Notes: generated from the letters alone by a model not told the origin. A DNA stretch of 64,000 nt from Gemmatimonadota bacterium (GCA_028287305.1 JAQBPX010000032.1:62001-126000); one strand, 5' to 3'. Positions 15,830-23,456 are shown, counted from the stretch's first letter. Made by a program: numbers and translations.

Positions 15830-15932
15830 GTCTAACGCCCAAGCTAGGCTGCGAGCGCGTCAGAATTAATAAGCGGCGGCGGAGCCGCCGCGTACAATAC
15901 TGGCGCTCGTCAGCTTCAGCGCCACGTTAGGA
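15830..15932 (-). other. attC site 9 (103 bp)
   Basis: Cores GTCTAAC (15830-15836) and GTTAGGA (15926-15932) flank a strong palindrome; the tip contains the inverted repeat GCGGCGGCGGAGCCGCCGC. The inner arms CCCAAGC...GGCTGCGAGCGC and GCGCTCGTCAGCTTCAGCGCC are the array-wide L motifs. The stop TAA of the SMI1/KNR4 gene is in the right core. Confidence 0.85.
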
Positions 15933-16424
15933 AGCCGCACCGTAATGCTTTCCGTCCTTCTCCCATGGCGGATGCAGCACGTTCAGGCGATCGTCGTTCA
16001 GATAGTGGCGCAGAAACGCCGAGAGCGAGGACGCTGCCGGAACCAGGTCGTGGCCGCTGTAGACCGCAACAACCTCCGTCGGCGCCGCGCCGTCAGTCGA
16101 CAGCCGCACCGCGTAGGCGTTGCACCAAATGCTGTAGTCCGCGAAGCAGAAGAACTCCGCGGCTCGCGCCGGCACCGCCTCTTGGTGGCCGAGTTCTGCC
16201 GCGACGCTCCGGACCCGGTGGAGTGGCCAGAACGCGATGAACTCGTCGTCCCAACTGGCATCCTGGATCCCATTCAGCGTGGCGAAGTAGTCGCGAACAT
16301 CGGCGGGCAGCCTCACGCCGCGGTCGCGCTCAAACGCCGCGATCTCCGCAGGCGACGCGCCCCCCGCCGGCTCGGCGCCCTTCGAGCGCCAGTAGGCCCC
16401 GAGGGCGCTAAGAAGCTCGGTCAT
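15927..16424 (-). CDS. Cassette 9 gene: SMI1/KNR4 family protein
   Basis: The 165-residue protein fits SMI1/KNR4 (SUKH): GGASPAEIAAFERDRGVRLPADVRDYFATLNG at the start, then DDEFIAFWPLHRVRSVAAEL, FCFADYSIWCNAYAVRL and a C-terminal SSLSAFLRHYL helix. In bacteria SUKH proteins are mainly immunity proteins against nuclease and other polymorphic toxins. There is no toxin gene beside it, so it would be an orphan immunity gene. Its stop codon is part of attC 9. Confidence 0.78.
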   Translation of the reverse strand: MTELLSALGAYWRSKGAEPAGGASPAEIAAFERDRGVRLPADVRDYFATLNGIQDASWDDEFIAFWPLHRVRSVAAELGHQEAVPARAAEFFCFADYSIWCNAYAVRLSTDGAAPTEVVAVYSGHDLVPAASSLSAFLRHYLNDDRLNVLHPPWEKDGKHYGAAS

Positions 16425-16453
16425 TTAGGTGCCCTCATGAGTGAGTCGTGGCT

Positions 16454-16471
16454 TCCTAACGACCGTTAGAC
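16454..16471 (-). other. Collapsed attC scar 8 (18 bp)
   Basis: TCCTAAC and GTTAGAC are separated by GACC only. The outer cores are kept and the hairpin body is lost, as in the scar at 14766-14783. Confidence 0.55.
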
Positions 16472-16494
16472 GCCATTGTTTGCAGTAGCCCGAC

Positions 16495-17169
16495 TCAGTG
16501 ATCCGCGTCGATAATGGGTGGAAATACTGAGTGCCAAAGACCAAGGCCGTCGCATGCCACGTCGAACTTCTCGACGAATGCGCGATAGGTACCAAGCGCG
16601 GGTCCTGCGAATTCACGCGCGAAGGAAATCCCGCCGACATTGCTAATCCTCAGGCCCGGGATGCTAGCAGGCCACTTTGCAACATCTGCCTTCTCAGGGG
16701 GAATGTAGCCGTCGGCATGGATGATTGCGTTGCGAAGTTGGTGCAATCGTTTGAGTATCGTCCACTCGGGGGCCGTGTCAGGAAACGGAATTCGAGCCAC
16801 CTTCTTTAAGTAGTCACGAGCCCGTTCAATGCCAGCACCACGGAGGTCTCCAAGCGATACGGATGCCTTGTGTACGTTCGCGTATGTCTCGCAGGTGTCG
16901 TTTAAGAATACTTCCAGCCCAGAATCCGCGCCGGTCAAGACAGAATACCGGAGCAGCGTAGGCAACTCGTCGGCTAACTCGTAGTAATCTTCTGACTGAT
17001 ACTCGTAGAAGTCCTGTTGCTCAGACGCCGGCAGGTCCTTTGCGGCCGCCGCAAGCCTAGCATCGAGTGCCGTCGCCTGCGCGACGAGGCTGTCTTCGAC
17101 GAGCTCGGAGAGCCGCTGGAGATTGTCGAGCTTGCGGAAGTAGAATCGCGAGAGCGGATTGTACGACAT
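16495..17169 (-). CDS. Cassette 8 gene: HEPN-like hypothetical protein
   Basis: The 224-residue protein is helical, with acidic stretches (ASEQQDFYEYQSEDYYELADELP). It contains LRNAIIHADG near residue 148, which matches the Rx4H motif of HEPN domains, whose arginine and histidine form an RNase site. Helices before it (LKRLHQLRNAIIHA) fit a HEPN layout. HEPN proteins often act in phage defence or toxin-antitoxin systems, so a role as an abortive RNase is possible; not proven. The gene sits between attC 7 and the scar at 16454. Confidence 0.55.
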   Translation of the reverse strand: MSYNPLSRFYFRKLDNLQRLSELVEDSLVAQATALDARLAAAAKDLPASEQQDFYEYQSEDYYELADELPTLLRYSVLTGADSGLEVFLNDTCETYANVHKASVSLGDLRGAGIERARDYLKKVARIPFPDTAPEWTILKRLHQLRNAIIHADGYIPPEKADVAKWPASIPGLRISNVGGISFAREFAGPALGTYRAFVEKFDVACDGLGLWHSVFPPIIDADH

Positions 17170-17182
17170 ATGCCTGGATGGC

Positions 17183-17251
17183 GTTTAACGCCCAAGTTCG
17201 GCGGCAAGCCATGAAATCACAGCGGCTTGTCCGCTGCAACGCATGTTAGGC
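17183..17251 (-). other. attC site 7 (69 bp)
   Basis: GTTTAAC (17183-17189) and GTTAGGC (17245-17251) enclose a short palindrome with GCCCAAGTTCGGCGGC and TTGTCCGCTGCAACGCAT arms. It is the shortest attC here that still looks complete. Confidence 0.8.
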
Positions 17252-17259
17252 AACTCGCA

Positions 17260-18510
17260 CTAGCGACGGCGTTTGCCCTTACTGGCTCGGAACAGGAAAT
17301 ACATATCATCCAGTATGGCATCTTTACGAGCATCAGCATGCGAGTCAAGCGGGCCGAGTGCGGAGAGCACCGTACCGACGCCTGCCGTGACCAACAATGG
17401 ATTGGCTGACACCACTCCGCATGTTGTTGCGAGGGCGCCCATGCCAATACGCAGGGCAGCCTTCTTGGCGAGAACACGCTCCGCTTCCTGAAGGCGCCTC
17501 TGAAGGTCCGTCAAGGCAGGGCCAATTACATCGCGCTCAATTTCCCTAGCTATATCGGTAGTGGAACTGGTGTTGGTTAGGCGTTCTTTTGCCGCCAGTC
17601 GCAGCGCGTTGCGAAAAGCCGCGAAATGCGGGTGCTCATCTTGCCTCAACTTCATAAGTGCCGCCGGATCGATACCGTCGATCGTGGGAAGGCGGAGGTC
17701 GAACATCACCTGTTCCGAAGACGGTGGCGATTCAGTTGTTGCAATCGCGGCATGAAGCTGAATTCCTATGCCGAGCGCACTTCCATGGACCTTGGCAGCG
17801 TCGAGATCCGAGGACAACCGTGAGGCAAATCTTGCTATCACAGCCTGCGAGACCAGCGTCACGAGTCTCGGTCTGCTTAGCGCACTGGAGTCGCCGAAAA
17901 CAACCCCCCACTGCGTATGCTCCAGAAGAGGATGGTTAAAAGTGTAATGAAAATGGTCATTATGTTGCTGCACCTCGGATAGCTCGCCGCCGGTCGCAAG
18001 CAGGGATAGATACTTCTCGTTTGCGACCGCACTCTTTACAAATGACGTTTGCGGCTGGAACTCCTCGTTACCCACTTCTGGTTTCACGATAAAGCGGACG
18101 AGATTGTCCGCACCGATTTCGCGGAGGTAGAGCAGCAGCTGAACGTACAGAAGAATATTGCGCTCGAACGCCTCTTCGTTCTCCCAAGGCTCTGTATAAT
18201 CTCGGGCGTCGGCCCCCACGATTAGGACGTAATCGAAGTAGTGCCAAACGCGACTAAAGAGCTCGTCTACCTGCCTTCTCATCATATCCCAGGCGTAAAC
18301 GTCAAGATCGCCCGAGAGATCGAGCGCCCGCCCCGCGACTATGATGGGCCCATTGGAACGTTCGGGCGTGTTGGCAACAAAAGCGGCAGCACGTGCATGA
18401 AGATCCTTGCGCGCTTTGTCCCGACCCAGGATAAGTGTGGCGCTTGCAATAGAGACTACGCCGTGCGCATCAATCCACTGCCTCAACCAGTATGTGTCAG
18501 TCGCGTGCAT
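17260..18510 (-). CDS. Cassette 7 gene: large hypothetical protein with C-terminal hydrophobic segment
   Basis: The frame is open to 18567, inside the preceding attC core; I chose ATG 18510 (MHATDTYWLRQWID), giving 416 residues, long for a cassette gene. The N-terminal half has an alpha/beta pattern (DYVLIVGADARDY, ILLYVQLLLYLREIGADNLVRFIVKP) that could be a nucleotide- or sugar-binding fold. The C-terminal region has a coiled segment (LTDLQRRLQEAERVLAKKAA) followed by a glycine-rich hydrophobic hairpin (IGMGALATTCGVVSANPLLVTAGVGTVL) and a basic end (GKRRR). No family recognised. Confidence 0.6.
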   Translation of the reverse strand: MHATDTYWLRQWIDAHGVVSIASATLILGRDKARKDLHARAAAFVANTPERSNGPIIVAGRALDLSGDLDVYAWDMMRRQVDELFSRVWHYFDYVLIVGADARDYTEPWENEEAFERNILLYVQLLLYLREIGADNLVRFIVKPEVGNEEFQPQTSFVKSAVANEKYLSLLATGGELSEVQQHNDHFHYTFNHPLLEHTQWGVVFGDSSALSRPRLVTLVSQAVIARFASRLSSDLDAAKVHGSALGIGIQLHAAIATTESPPSSEQVMFDLRLPTIDGIDPAALMKLRQDEHPHFAAFRNALRLAAKERLTNTSSTTDIAREIERDVIGPALTDLQRRLQEAERVLAKKAALRIGMGALATTCGVVSANPLLVTAGVGTVLSALGPLDSHADARKDAILDDMYFLFRASKGKRRR

Positions 18511-18555
18511 GAGTGGTCGGTGGCTGACGCAGTGTGAAAAGGATGCTTTGGAGCT

Positions 18556-18681
18556 GCCTAACGCCAAAGTTCAGCAGCGGATGCCATTTCGCGCAGGGAG
18601 AAACCCCCGACGACTCGAGATAGCGATCGCGCGCTCTACAAGGATGCTGCACGCGCGCGCCTGCTGCAACGCACGTTAGGC
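18556..18681 (-). other. attC site 6 (126 bp)
   Basis: GCCTAAC (18556-18562) and GTTAGGC (18675-18681) are perfect matches to the integron core consensus. The inner region is longer than usual, with GCGATCGCGCGC near its centre. Right arm: TGCTGCAACGCAC. The stop codon of the DUF4279 gene lies in the right core. Confidence 0.85.
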
Positions 18682-19152
18682 CTCAGGCGGGTCCGAGTCA
18701 TCCTCAGGCTCCTCATCAATTTGATAGATATCGAACCCCATTCCCGCCCCAAGAGCTGCCACCCCCGCGAGTGACGCGGCGTCTAGCAGCGGGCCCGTAC
18801 CAGCGTAGAGATAGGTTGACTTCCACGTGACGCCGAAGAACGTCTCGCCGCTCTCGGCGAAGCGTCGAAAGATCTGCGCATGGGGCAGCAGACGCTGATG
18901 CAGAAACTGGAAGTGCTCGCGCACGTCCTTCGACACGAGTTTCCCTCTAGTGCTGAGTTCCCAGCGGCCAGCTGCCTCGGGGGAAAGAACCATTCCTCCG
19001 CGATTCCGCCGCACGTCCCCTCGCCGAGCCGACGAATCGGGCATGAGTCCCGTCGCGGCGGTGAGAGCGGCGGGGTCAAGGTCTGGCGCGGACACCGAGA
19101 AGGTGACCGCGACACCGCGGATATGCGATTCGTGGAGGGGATTCAGCGACAT
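18676..19152 (-). CDS. Cassette 6 gene: DUF4279 protein
   Basis: The 158-residue protein fits DUF4279: VAVTFSVSAPDLDPAALTAATGLMPDSSARRGDVR at the start, then GRWELSTRGKLVSKDVREHFQFLHQRLLPHAQIFRRFAESG, then a closing beta/helix part (FGVTWKSTYLYAGTGPLLDAASLAGVAALGAGMGFDIY). DUF4279 genes are frequent in immunity loci and in integron cassettes; their activity is unknown. The acidic tail (EEPEDDSDPPEA) ends at the attC core. Confidence 0.75.
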   Translation of the reverse strand: MSLNPLHESHIRGVAVTFSVSAPDLDPAALTAATGLMPDSSARRGDVRRNRGGMVLSPEAAGRWELSTRGKLVSKDVREHFQFLHQRLLPHAQIFRRFAESGETFFGVTWKSTYLYAGTGPLLDAASLAGVAALGAGMGFDIYQIDEEPEDDSDPPEA

Positions 19153-19174
19153 CCCGGTCTCTGTGCTTGTTAAG

Positions 19175-19276
19175 GCCTAACGCCCTGGCTAAGCTGCGAG
19201 CGCGTCCAATTAATGAGCCGCGGCGGAGAAGCCCCGTACCGTGCCGGCGCTCGTCAGCTTCGGCGTCACGTTAGAC
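19175..19276 (-). other. attC site 5 (102 bp)
   Basis: GCCTAAC (19175-19181) and GTTAGAC (19270-19276) flank a palindrome whose interior is much like attC 9 (GCTGCGAGCGCGTC, AATTAAT, GCGCTCGTCAGCTTC). The cassette 5 gene reads about 60 bp into it. Confidence 0.85.
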
Positions 19277-19803
19277 AGCTGGTCGCGAACCGAACGCTTG
19301 AAACGGTACCATGCGCCTCGAAGCTGGGACAGCCACCACGCCGCCCGGCGCAACGCTCGCGGTGGTGCAAAAGAATCGTCGACCGTCCAGAACGCACGAA
19401 CACGCCCCTCGTGTCGCTTCCCGCGATCGTCTTCGATTGCGACGAGGCACTCGAACGGGATTTCCCATGCATTGCTGAATCCATGGTTCACGCTACGGCG
19501 CTCGGGTTGAAACTGGATCCGGAGGCTGGCAGCTCGCACCACCGCAGGGTCGATCCGCTGGCTCACGAGCAGCTTCGGAAACCAGTCTAGATAGCGGGTA
19601 ACCGATGCCCCCACGGGCGGGACCAGAAGTGCCTGCGGTGCCGCCCGGCCAGACAACAGGTCGACCTCGAGTACGGGCATGTCGCGCTCGACGACTTCAC
19701 GGGCGAGGTGGCTCATCGTGTAATCATCGCCTGACCAGTTCATCAGGCTCACGAAGGAATGGCCAAAGTTGTGTGCGGCGCTCTTGATAACTTTGTATTT
19801 CAT
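19210..19803 (-). CDS. Cassette 5 gene: hypothetical protein
   Basis: The 197-residue protein starts with KYKVIKSAAHNFGHSFVSLMNW and has an internal GYSN-like region and a Trp/Arg-rich part (ALRRAAWWLSQLRGAWYRFKRSVRDQL). The last 20 or so residues are encoded by the attC itself, so the native end may have been lost. I know no family; similar short proteins occur in soil integrons. The cassette's upstream core is disrupted by the IS1111-type element. Confidence 0.6.
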   Translation of the reverse strand: MKYKVIKSAAHNFGHSFVSLMNWSGDDYTMSHLAREVVERDMPVLEVDLLSGRAAPQALLVPPVGASVTRYLDWFPKLLVSQRIDPAVVRAASLRIQFQPERRSVNHGFSNAWEIPFECLVAIEDDRGKRHEGRVRAFWTVDDSFAPPRALRRAAWWLSQLRGAWYRFKRSVRDQLSNVTPKLTSAGTVRGFSAAAH

Positions 19804-19907
19804 CGAACTCCAGAGCTGTCTAGAAGTTATGACTGGGCTGGCCTCCGATCTCGGCGTGGGTTAGTTCCTCGAGCGTTGAGCCGGAGTCACCAGAGCCACC
19901 TGCGACG

Positions 19908-21089
19908 ATGCCACATGTCGCACACGGAGACCAACCCATGTCATCGCGTGCCGCGGTCGAACGTGTTGCTCGCCCTATCATCTATCTCGGGATGGATGTG
20001 CACAAGGACTCCATCACCGTGGCGGTCCTGCCGGAGGGCGCGAAGACGCCGACCCGCCTGGACCGGCTCCCGAATGACCTGCCCAAATTAAAGCGTTGGC
20101 TCGAGCGCGTGGCCCGGGACGGGGCGGTGCGCGCCTGCTACGAGGCGAGTGGGGCGGGGTATGTGCTGCACCGCGCGCTCACCGAGTGGGGCATCCCGTG
20201 CGAGGTGATCGCGCCGTCGCTCATCCCGAAGCGGTCGGGCGTCCAGCGGAAGCATGACACGCGCGACGCAGCCGATCTGGCGCGCCTGTATCGGGCCGGC
20301 GAGCTCGTGGCCGTGCGCATCCCGAGCGAGGCCGATGAGCGGGTGCGCGACGTGGTGCGCTGCCGCGAGACCTTCCAGCGCGAGATCCTCAAGTCGCGGC
20401 ACTACATCCTCAAGTTCCTGGCGCGACGCGGCTTCGTGTTCCGCGAAGGGACCAACTGGTGCACCCCGCACCTCAAGTGGCTCCAGCACCTGACGACAGA
20501 CGGCTCGCCACTCGCCGCCGAGGACCGCCTGATCTATCGCGAGTATCACGCGCTGTTGATGTACAAGCTGCAGCGACGCGAGGAACTCGACCGGCAGATC
20601 GAGCAGCTGGCCCTGCTGCCGGCGCTCGCCCCGATGGTCGGGCGCCTGCAGTGCTTCCGCGGCATCTCGCTCCACTCCGCGATGGTCTTGGCGACGGAGA
20701 TCGTCGATTGGCGTCGCTTCGAGCGGCCCGCGCAGCTCGCGTGCTACCTGGGGTTGGTGTCGCGCGAAGACTCGAGTGGCAACCAGCAGCGACTCGGGTC
20801 AATCACGAAGGCCGGGAACAGCCACTGTCGCCACGTGCTGGTCCAGGCGGCCTGGAGCTATCGGCACCGGCCGCAATCGAGCGTCGATCTCGTGCGACGA
20901 CAGCGGGGTCAGCCGCCCGCGGTGATCACGCACGCGTGGAAGGCGCAGCAGCGCCTGCATCAGCGGTTCAATCATCTGTCGTACCGCAAGCGCCCGCAGA
21001 TCGCAGTCGTCGCGGTCGCGCGTGAGCTGGTCGGGTTCCTGTGGGCCGTGATGCAGGACACGAACCCGACTCCGGCGCTCGCCGCGTGA
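19908..21089 (+). CDS. IS110-family (IS1111 group) DEDD transposase
   Basis: The 393-residue protein has the RuvC-like DEDD domain at the N-terminus (IYLGMDVHKDSITVAVLPEG, first aspartate near residue 30; YEASGAGYVLHRAL; HDTRDAADLARLYRAGELVAV) and the C-terminal Transposase_20 domain (LQCFRGISLHSAMVLATEI, LACYLGLVSREDSSG, GSITKAGNSHCRHVLVQAAWSYRHRP) that contains the conserved serine. These enzymes cut and join DNA under the direction of a structured RNA encoded by the element. ATG 19938 (MSSRAAVERV) is an equally good start. Confidence 0.92.
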   Translation: MPHVAHGDQPMSSRAAVERVARPIIYLGMDVHKDSITVAVLPEGAKTPTRLDRLPNDLPKLKRWLERVARDGAVRACYEASGAGYVLHRALTEWGIPCEVIAPSLIPKRSGVQRKHDTRDAADLARLYRAGELVAVRIPSEADERVRDVVRCRETFQREILKSRHYILKFLARRGFVFREGTNWCTPHLKWLQHLTTDGSPLAAEDRLIYREYHALLMYKLQRREELDRQIEQLALLPALAPMVGRLQCFRGISLHSAMVLATEIVDWRRFERPAQLACYLGLVSREDSSGNQQRLGSITKAGNSHCRHVLVQAAWSYRHRPQSSVDLVRRQRGQPPAVITHAWKAQQRLHQRFNHLSYRKRPQIAVVAVARELVGFLWAVMQDTNPTPALAA

Positions 21090-21351
21090 GGCTCGTGATC
21101 GTGGCGCGGCGTGTGGCGTCGAGGCTCGATGTGCGAGCACGCTCGACGGCGTTATGCGGGCCGGGTCGAACGCAGCACCGGCATCCCCGCGTCTAGAATG
21201 AGCCAGCTCCCGACGAATCCGCTTCTTGCCGCGCTGCCGAGGCCACTCGGTAATCGGCGCATATCAGCAGGATCAACCGTCGATGCTGCCTCGCGCCCAC
21301 GTCGTCCCACGATCACTCGCTATCGCTGTGGTATGCACTGACCGCTTGACA
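21090..21351 (+). ncRNA. Candidate guide (bridge/seek) RNA region of the IS1111-type element
   Basis: The 262 bp between the transposase stop and the right inverted repeat hold no gene. Two short segments match the insertion site: GGCGTTA at 21148-21154 is the complement of TAACGCC on the right side of the target, and GTCTAGAA at 21191-21198 equals the left junction at 19818-19825. Short matches to one strand of each flank are what guide loops of this family show. Limits and folding are unknown. Confidence 0.45.
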
Positions 21352-21509
21352 CCAGCCCAGTCATATCAACGCCCAAGCTCAGCTGCGGGCGCCGAGCGCG
21401 CGCGCGGATGTCGAGGATATGATGGAGCCGAGCAGGGCACAACCCTATGCCCGCCACGCGCCCGTCAGCTGTAGCGCACGTTAGACAGCAGAGACTGAGT
21501 GACCTGCCC

Positions 21510-22076
21510 TTACGGACAATCGATCGTATTGGACGGCGGGGCACCTGGTGGCGGTGCGACCTTGGGATGGCGCACAATGGAGAGACGTACAGTGTCCGGG
21601 AACGGAGCAGGCGATGTCAGGAACAGGCTCTCGGTGGCAAAATCACCCGAGCGACCGCCTTGTTTGCCGTTCGCGAGAATGTCGGCGTATAGGAAGCAAC
21701 GTCGCGTGATACTTGTCCAGGTCGAATCGCCATGCGGCGTCTTGACCAAGTGCACTTCGAGCCGGTAGGCCGAATCTTGGATCTCCTGTCGCAGGAAGAG
21801 CCAGCGGTACGCGACGTGGGTCGGTCGCTCAACCCAGGCGTCAGTGACCCGCCAGTCCATCGCATCGCTCGCCCGAAGAACGGCGGGCACGACGACGGGC
21901 ATCGCTACGAAGACTCCGCGGCGGCGCGCGTGGTCAGAACTTGTCGAGCGCCAGTCCGAGGAGTAGGTCTCGTCAATGGCGCGGGTGACAAGGAAGCACC
22001 CACCGGAATAAATGGCGAGTAGACCCGCCAGAGTGAGCAGGGCGTATCGCTGCCATCTGGCGTGCTGTGGCTTCAA
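21510..22076 (-). CDS. Cassette 4 gene: membrane-anchored hypothetical protein
   Basis: The 188-residue protein has one N-terminal hydrophobic segment (YALLTLAGLLAIYSGGCFLV, with a lipobox-like GGC), so it is membrane- or lipid-anchored. The mature part (VAYRWLFLRQEIQDSAYRLEVHLVKTPHG, RCFLYADILANGKQGG) is beta-rich. The gene ends 24 bp before the attC 4 right core. No family recognised. Confidence 0.6.
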   Translation of the reverse strand: MKPQHARWQRYALLTLAGLLAIYSGGCFLVTRAIDETYSSDWRSTSSDHARRRGVFVAMPVVVPAVLRASDAMDWRVTDAWVERPTHVAYRWLFLRQEIQDSAYRLEVHLVKTPHGDSTWTSITRRCFLYADILANGKQGGRSGDFATESLFLTSPAPFPDTVRLSIVRHPKVAPPPGAPPSNTIDCP

Positions 22077-22220
22077 GTGCTCCTCCGCCTGTCCATCAAC
22101 GATGTTCTGGCTGCTGTCTAACGCCAGAGCTCAGCTGTGGGCGAGCTTAATAAATGCGAGCGAAGCAAGATTCCAATGATCGCCCGGGATCTTGCGTCGC
22201 TTTCGTTGACACCTGATGGA

Positions 22221-23240
22221 TTACGCTGCGCGGCATTCAAAGGCAATAGGTGAGAGGTAGCGCAGCGCCGAATGAATGCGCGTCGTGTTGTAATAGTGCA
22301 TATAGCGTTGCAGTTGTCCGCGAAGATGGCGATCGGTGGGAAAGTGCACGCCACGGGTGAGTTCGGCCTTGAGCGAGTGGAAGAACGATTCAGCATGCGC
22401 GTTATCTCCCGGCCCGCGCACATTCGCGCTTTGCGCGATTCCGAGCGCGGCCAGCCGGTCGCCAAACGGAGCGCCCATGTACTCCGACCCTCGATCACTG
22501 TGAAAGATCACCCCGCGGGTGGGCCGGTGCGCGGCCGCCTTGTCGAGCGCCCGACAAACGACCGCCGAAGTGCGGCGCCGTGTGAGCGTCCAGCCGAGAA
22601 TCCGACGCGAATATTGATCCATGACGATCGCCAGGTACCGCCACTCATTCGCGACTCTCAGAAACGTGATATCCCCGACCCACACCTGGTTCACCCGCGT
22701 GACCTTCATGCTCCAGAGTCGTTTCGGATGCCGCGCATAGAGGTGATAAATCTTCACCTTCGCGCGATAGCCGAGGACGGCCCGTCCACGCAGCCCCGCG
22801 TCGTGCATGAGCTGCGCGACGCGACGCCGACTCACGATCCAGCCCTCCGACCGGAGCGCGCGCCAGATGCGCGGACTCCCGTAGCGGGCGCGATGCTGGC
22901 GAAATATCCGCAGGATGGCGATCGATAGCTCTCGGTTCTGTTTGCGGTGCGCGCTCTCACCCCGTCGTCGGGCCGCGTAAAAGCCGGCCCGTGTTACTCG
23001 ATAGAGACGACAGAGGGCAGCGACGCTCAGGCCGGCGCATTGCGTCTCAATGAACGCAAAGATGTCGGCTTTCGAGCGGAACAGAACCGGATGGCTTTTG
23101 TTAGGAGTTCGTGCTCCTGGCGCAATTGCGCGTGCTCCCGCTCGAGCCGTTGCAGCGCGGCGATCTCCCGCGAGGGGCCGGGGGGTGGCGCCTTTGGCGA
23201 CCGGCCTCGCAGTCGCCCATCGCGGAAATCCTTTCGCCAC
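22221..23240 (-). CDS. IS3-family transposase OrfB (DDE integrase domain)
   Basis: The productive part starts at the frameshift near 23095 and carries an HTH_21-like region (KADIFAFIETQCAGLSVAALCRLYRVTRAGFYAARRR, GSPRIWRALRSEGWIVSRRRVAQLMHDAGL) and the rve/DDE core: the first aspartate in WVGDITFL, the second in IFHSDRGSEY, the glutamate in DNAHAESFFHSLKAEL. The end (YYNTTRIHSALRYLSPIAFE) is typical. It is made as an OrfAB fusion by -1 frameshifting at AAAAG (23095-23099), where OrfA reads CTA-ACA-AAA-GCC. Residues upstream of that point in this frame are not expected to be used alone. Confidence 0.9.
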   Translation of the reverse strand: MAKGFPRWATARPVAKGATPRPLAGDRRAATARAGARAIAPGARTPNKSHPVLFRSKADIFAFIETQCAGLSVAALCRLYRVTRAGFYAARRRGESAHRKQNRELSIAILRIFRQHRARYGSPRIWRALRSEGWIVSRRRVAQLMHDAGLRGRAVLGYRAKVKIYHLYARHPKRLWSMKVTRVNQVWVGDITFLRVANEWRYLAIVMDQYSRRILGWTLTRRRTSAVVCRALDKAAAHRPTRGVIFHSDRGSEYMGAPFGDRLAALGIAQSANVRGPGDNAHAESFFHSLKAELTRGVHFPTDRHLRGQLQRYMHYYNTTRIHSALRYLSPIAFECRAA

Positions 23241-23380
23241 TTCGACAACATGAAGGGGTGGATCTCCAGCGCCGTGGCCACGGTCTTCACCTGAACCCCG
23301 GCCTGCTGACTCAAGCGAACGGCGGTGAGCTTAAACTCGTCGCTGTACTTCCGGACCGCGCGTGGTCGTGCTTTGGGCAT
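23027..23380 (-). CDS. IS3-family transposase OrfA (HTH)
   Basis: The 117-residue protein begins with RAVRKYSDEFKLTAVRLSQQAG, then VKTVATALEIHPFMLSKWRKDFRDG, a HTH_Tnp_1 domain that recognises the element ends. A leucine-zipper-like segment follows (EIAALQRLEREHAQLRQEHELLTKAI). The AAAAG slippery run lies in the ELLTKA codons, where translation shifts to OrfB. Confidence 0.9.
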   Translation of the reverse strand: MPKARPRAVRKYSDEFKLTAVRLSQQAGVQVKTVATALEIHPFMLSKWRKDFRDGRLRGRSPKAPPPGPSREIAALQRLEREHAQLRQEHELLTKAIRFCSARKPTSLRSLRRNAPA

Positions 23381-23456
23381 GCCGACACTCTCCTGGCTCG
23401 TTAGGTGAAAGTGTCAACGAAAGTGGAGCACGAACCCCCGTCTGCTGCAGCGCACG

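Larger units (their letters stand above)
19822..21367 (+). mobile_element. IS1111-type insertion sequence of the IS110 family, inside an attC core
   Basis: A perfect 13-bp inverted repeat, ATGACTGGGCTGG at 19829-19841 and CCAGCCCAGTCAT at 21352-21364, lies a few bases inside each end. Such subterminal repeats are the mark of the IS1111 group. No target duplication is seen, as expected for this family. The transposase gene is close to the left end, and a 262-bp non-coding stretch follows it, where IS1111-group elements encode their guide (bridge/seek) RNA. The site of insertion, the attC core, matches the known IS1111-attC subgroup. Exact outer ends are inferred from the restored core. Confidence 0.85.
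19818..21486 (-). other. attC site 4, interrupted by an IS1111-type element
   Basis: The left core is split: GTCT remains at 19818-19821 and AACGCCCAAGCTCAGC continues from 21368. Rejoining them without any duplicated base recreates GTCTAACGCC, a normal attC left end. The right core GTTAGAC is at 21480-21486. The undisrupted site would be 123 bp. Confidence 0.8.
22187..23436 (-). mobile_element. IS3-family insertion sequence
   Basis: The element is about 1250 bp. Imperfect terminal inverted repeats share CTTTCGTTGACAC (22200-22212 and its complement at 23411-23423). CCCG occurs on both sides (22183-22186, 23437-23440), a likely 3-4 bp target duplication. Inside are the two overlapping frames of an IS3 transposase on the minus strand. 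Both look intact, so the element may be active. Confidence 0.85.

Noticed and set aside
22221-23240. Reading the IS3 OrfB frame upstream of 23095 as a separate gene start
   Set aside because: The first 40 residues are Arg/Ala-rich shadow of OrfA; the domain begins after the AAAAG shift site.
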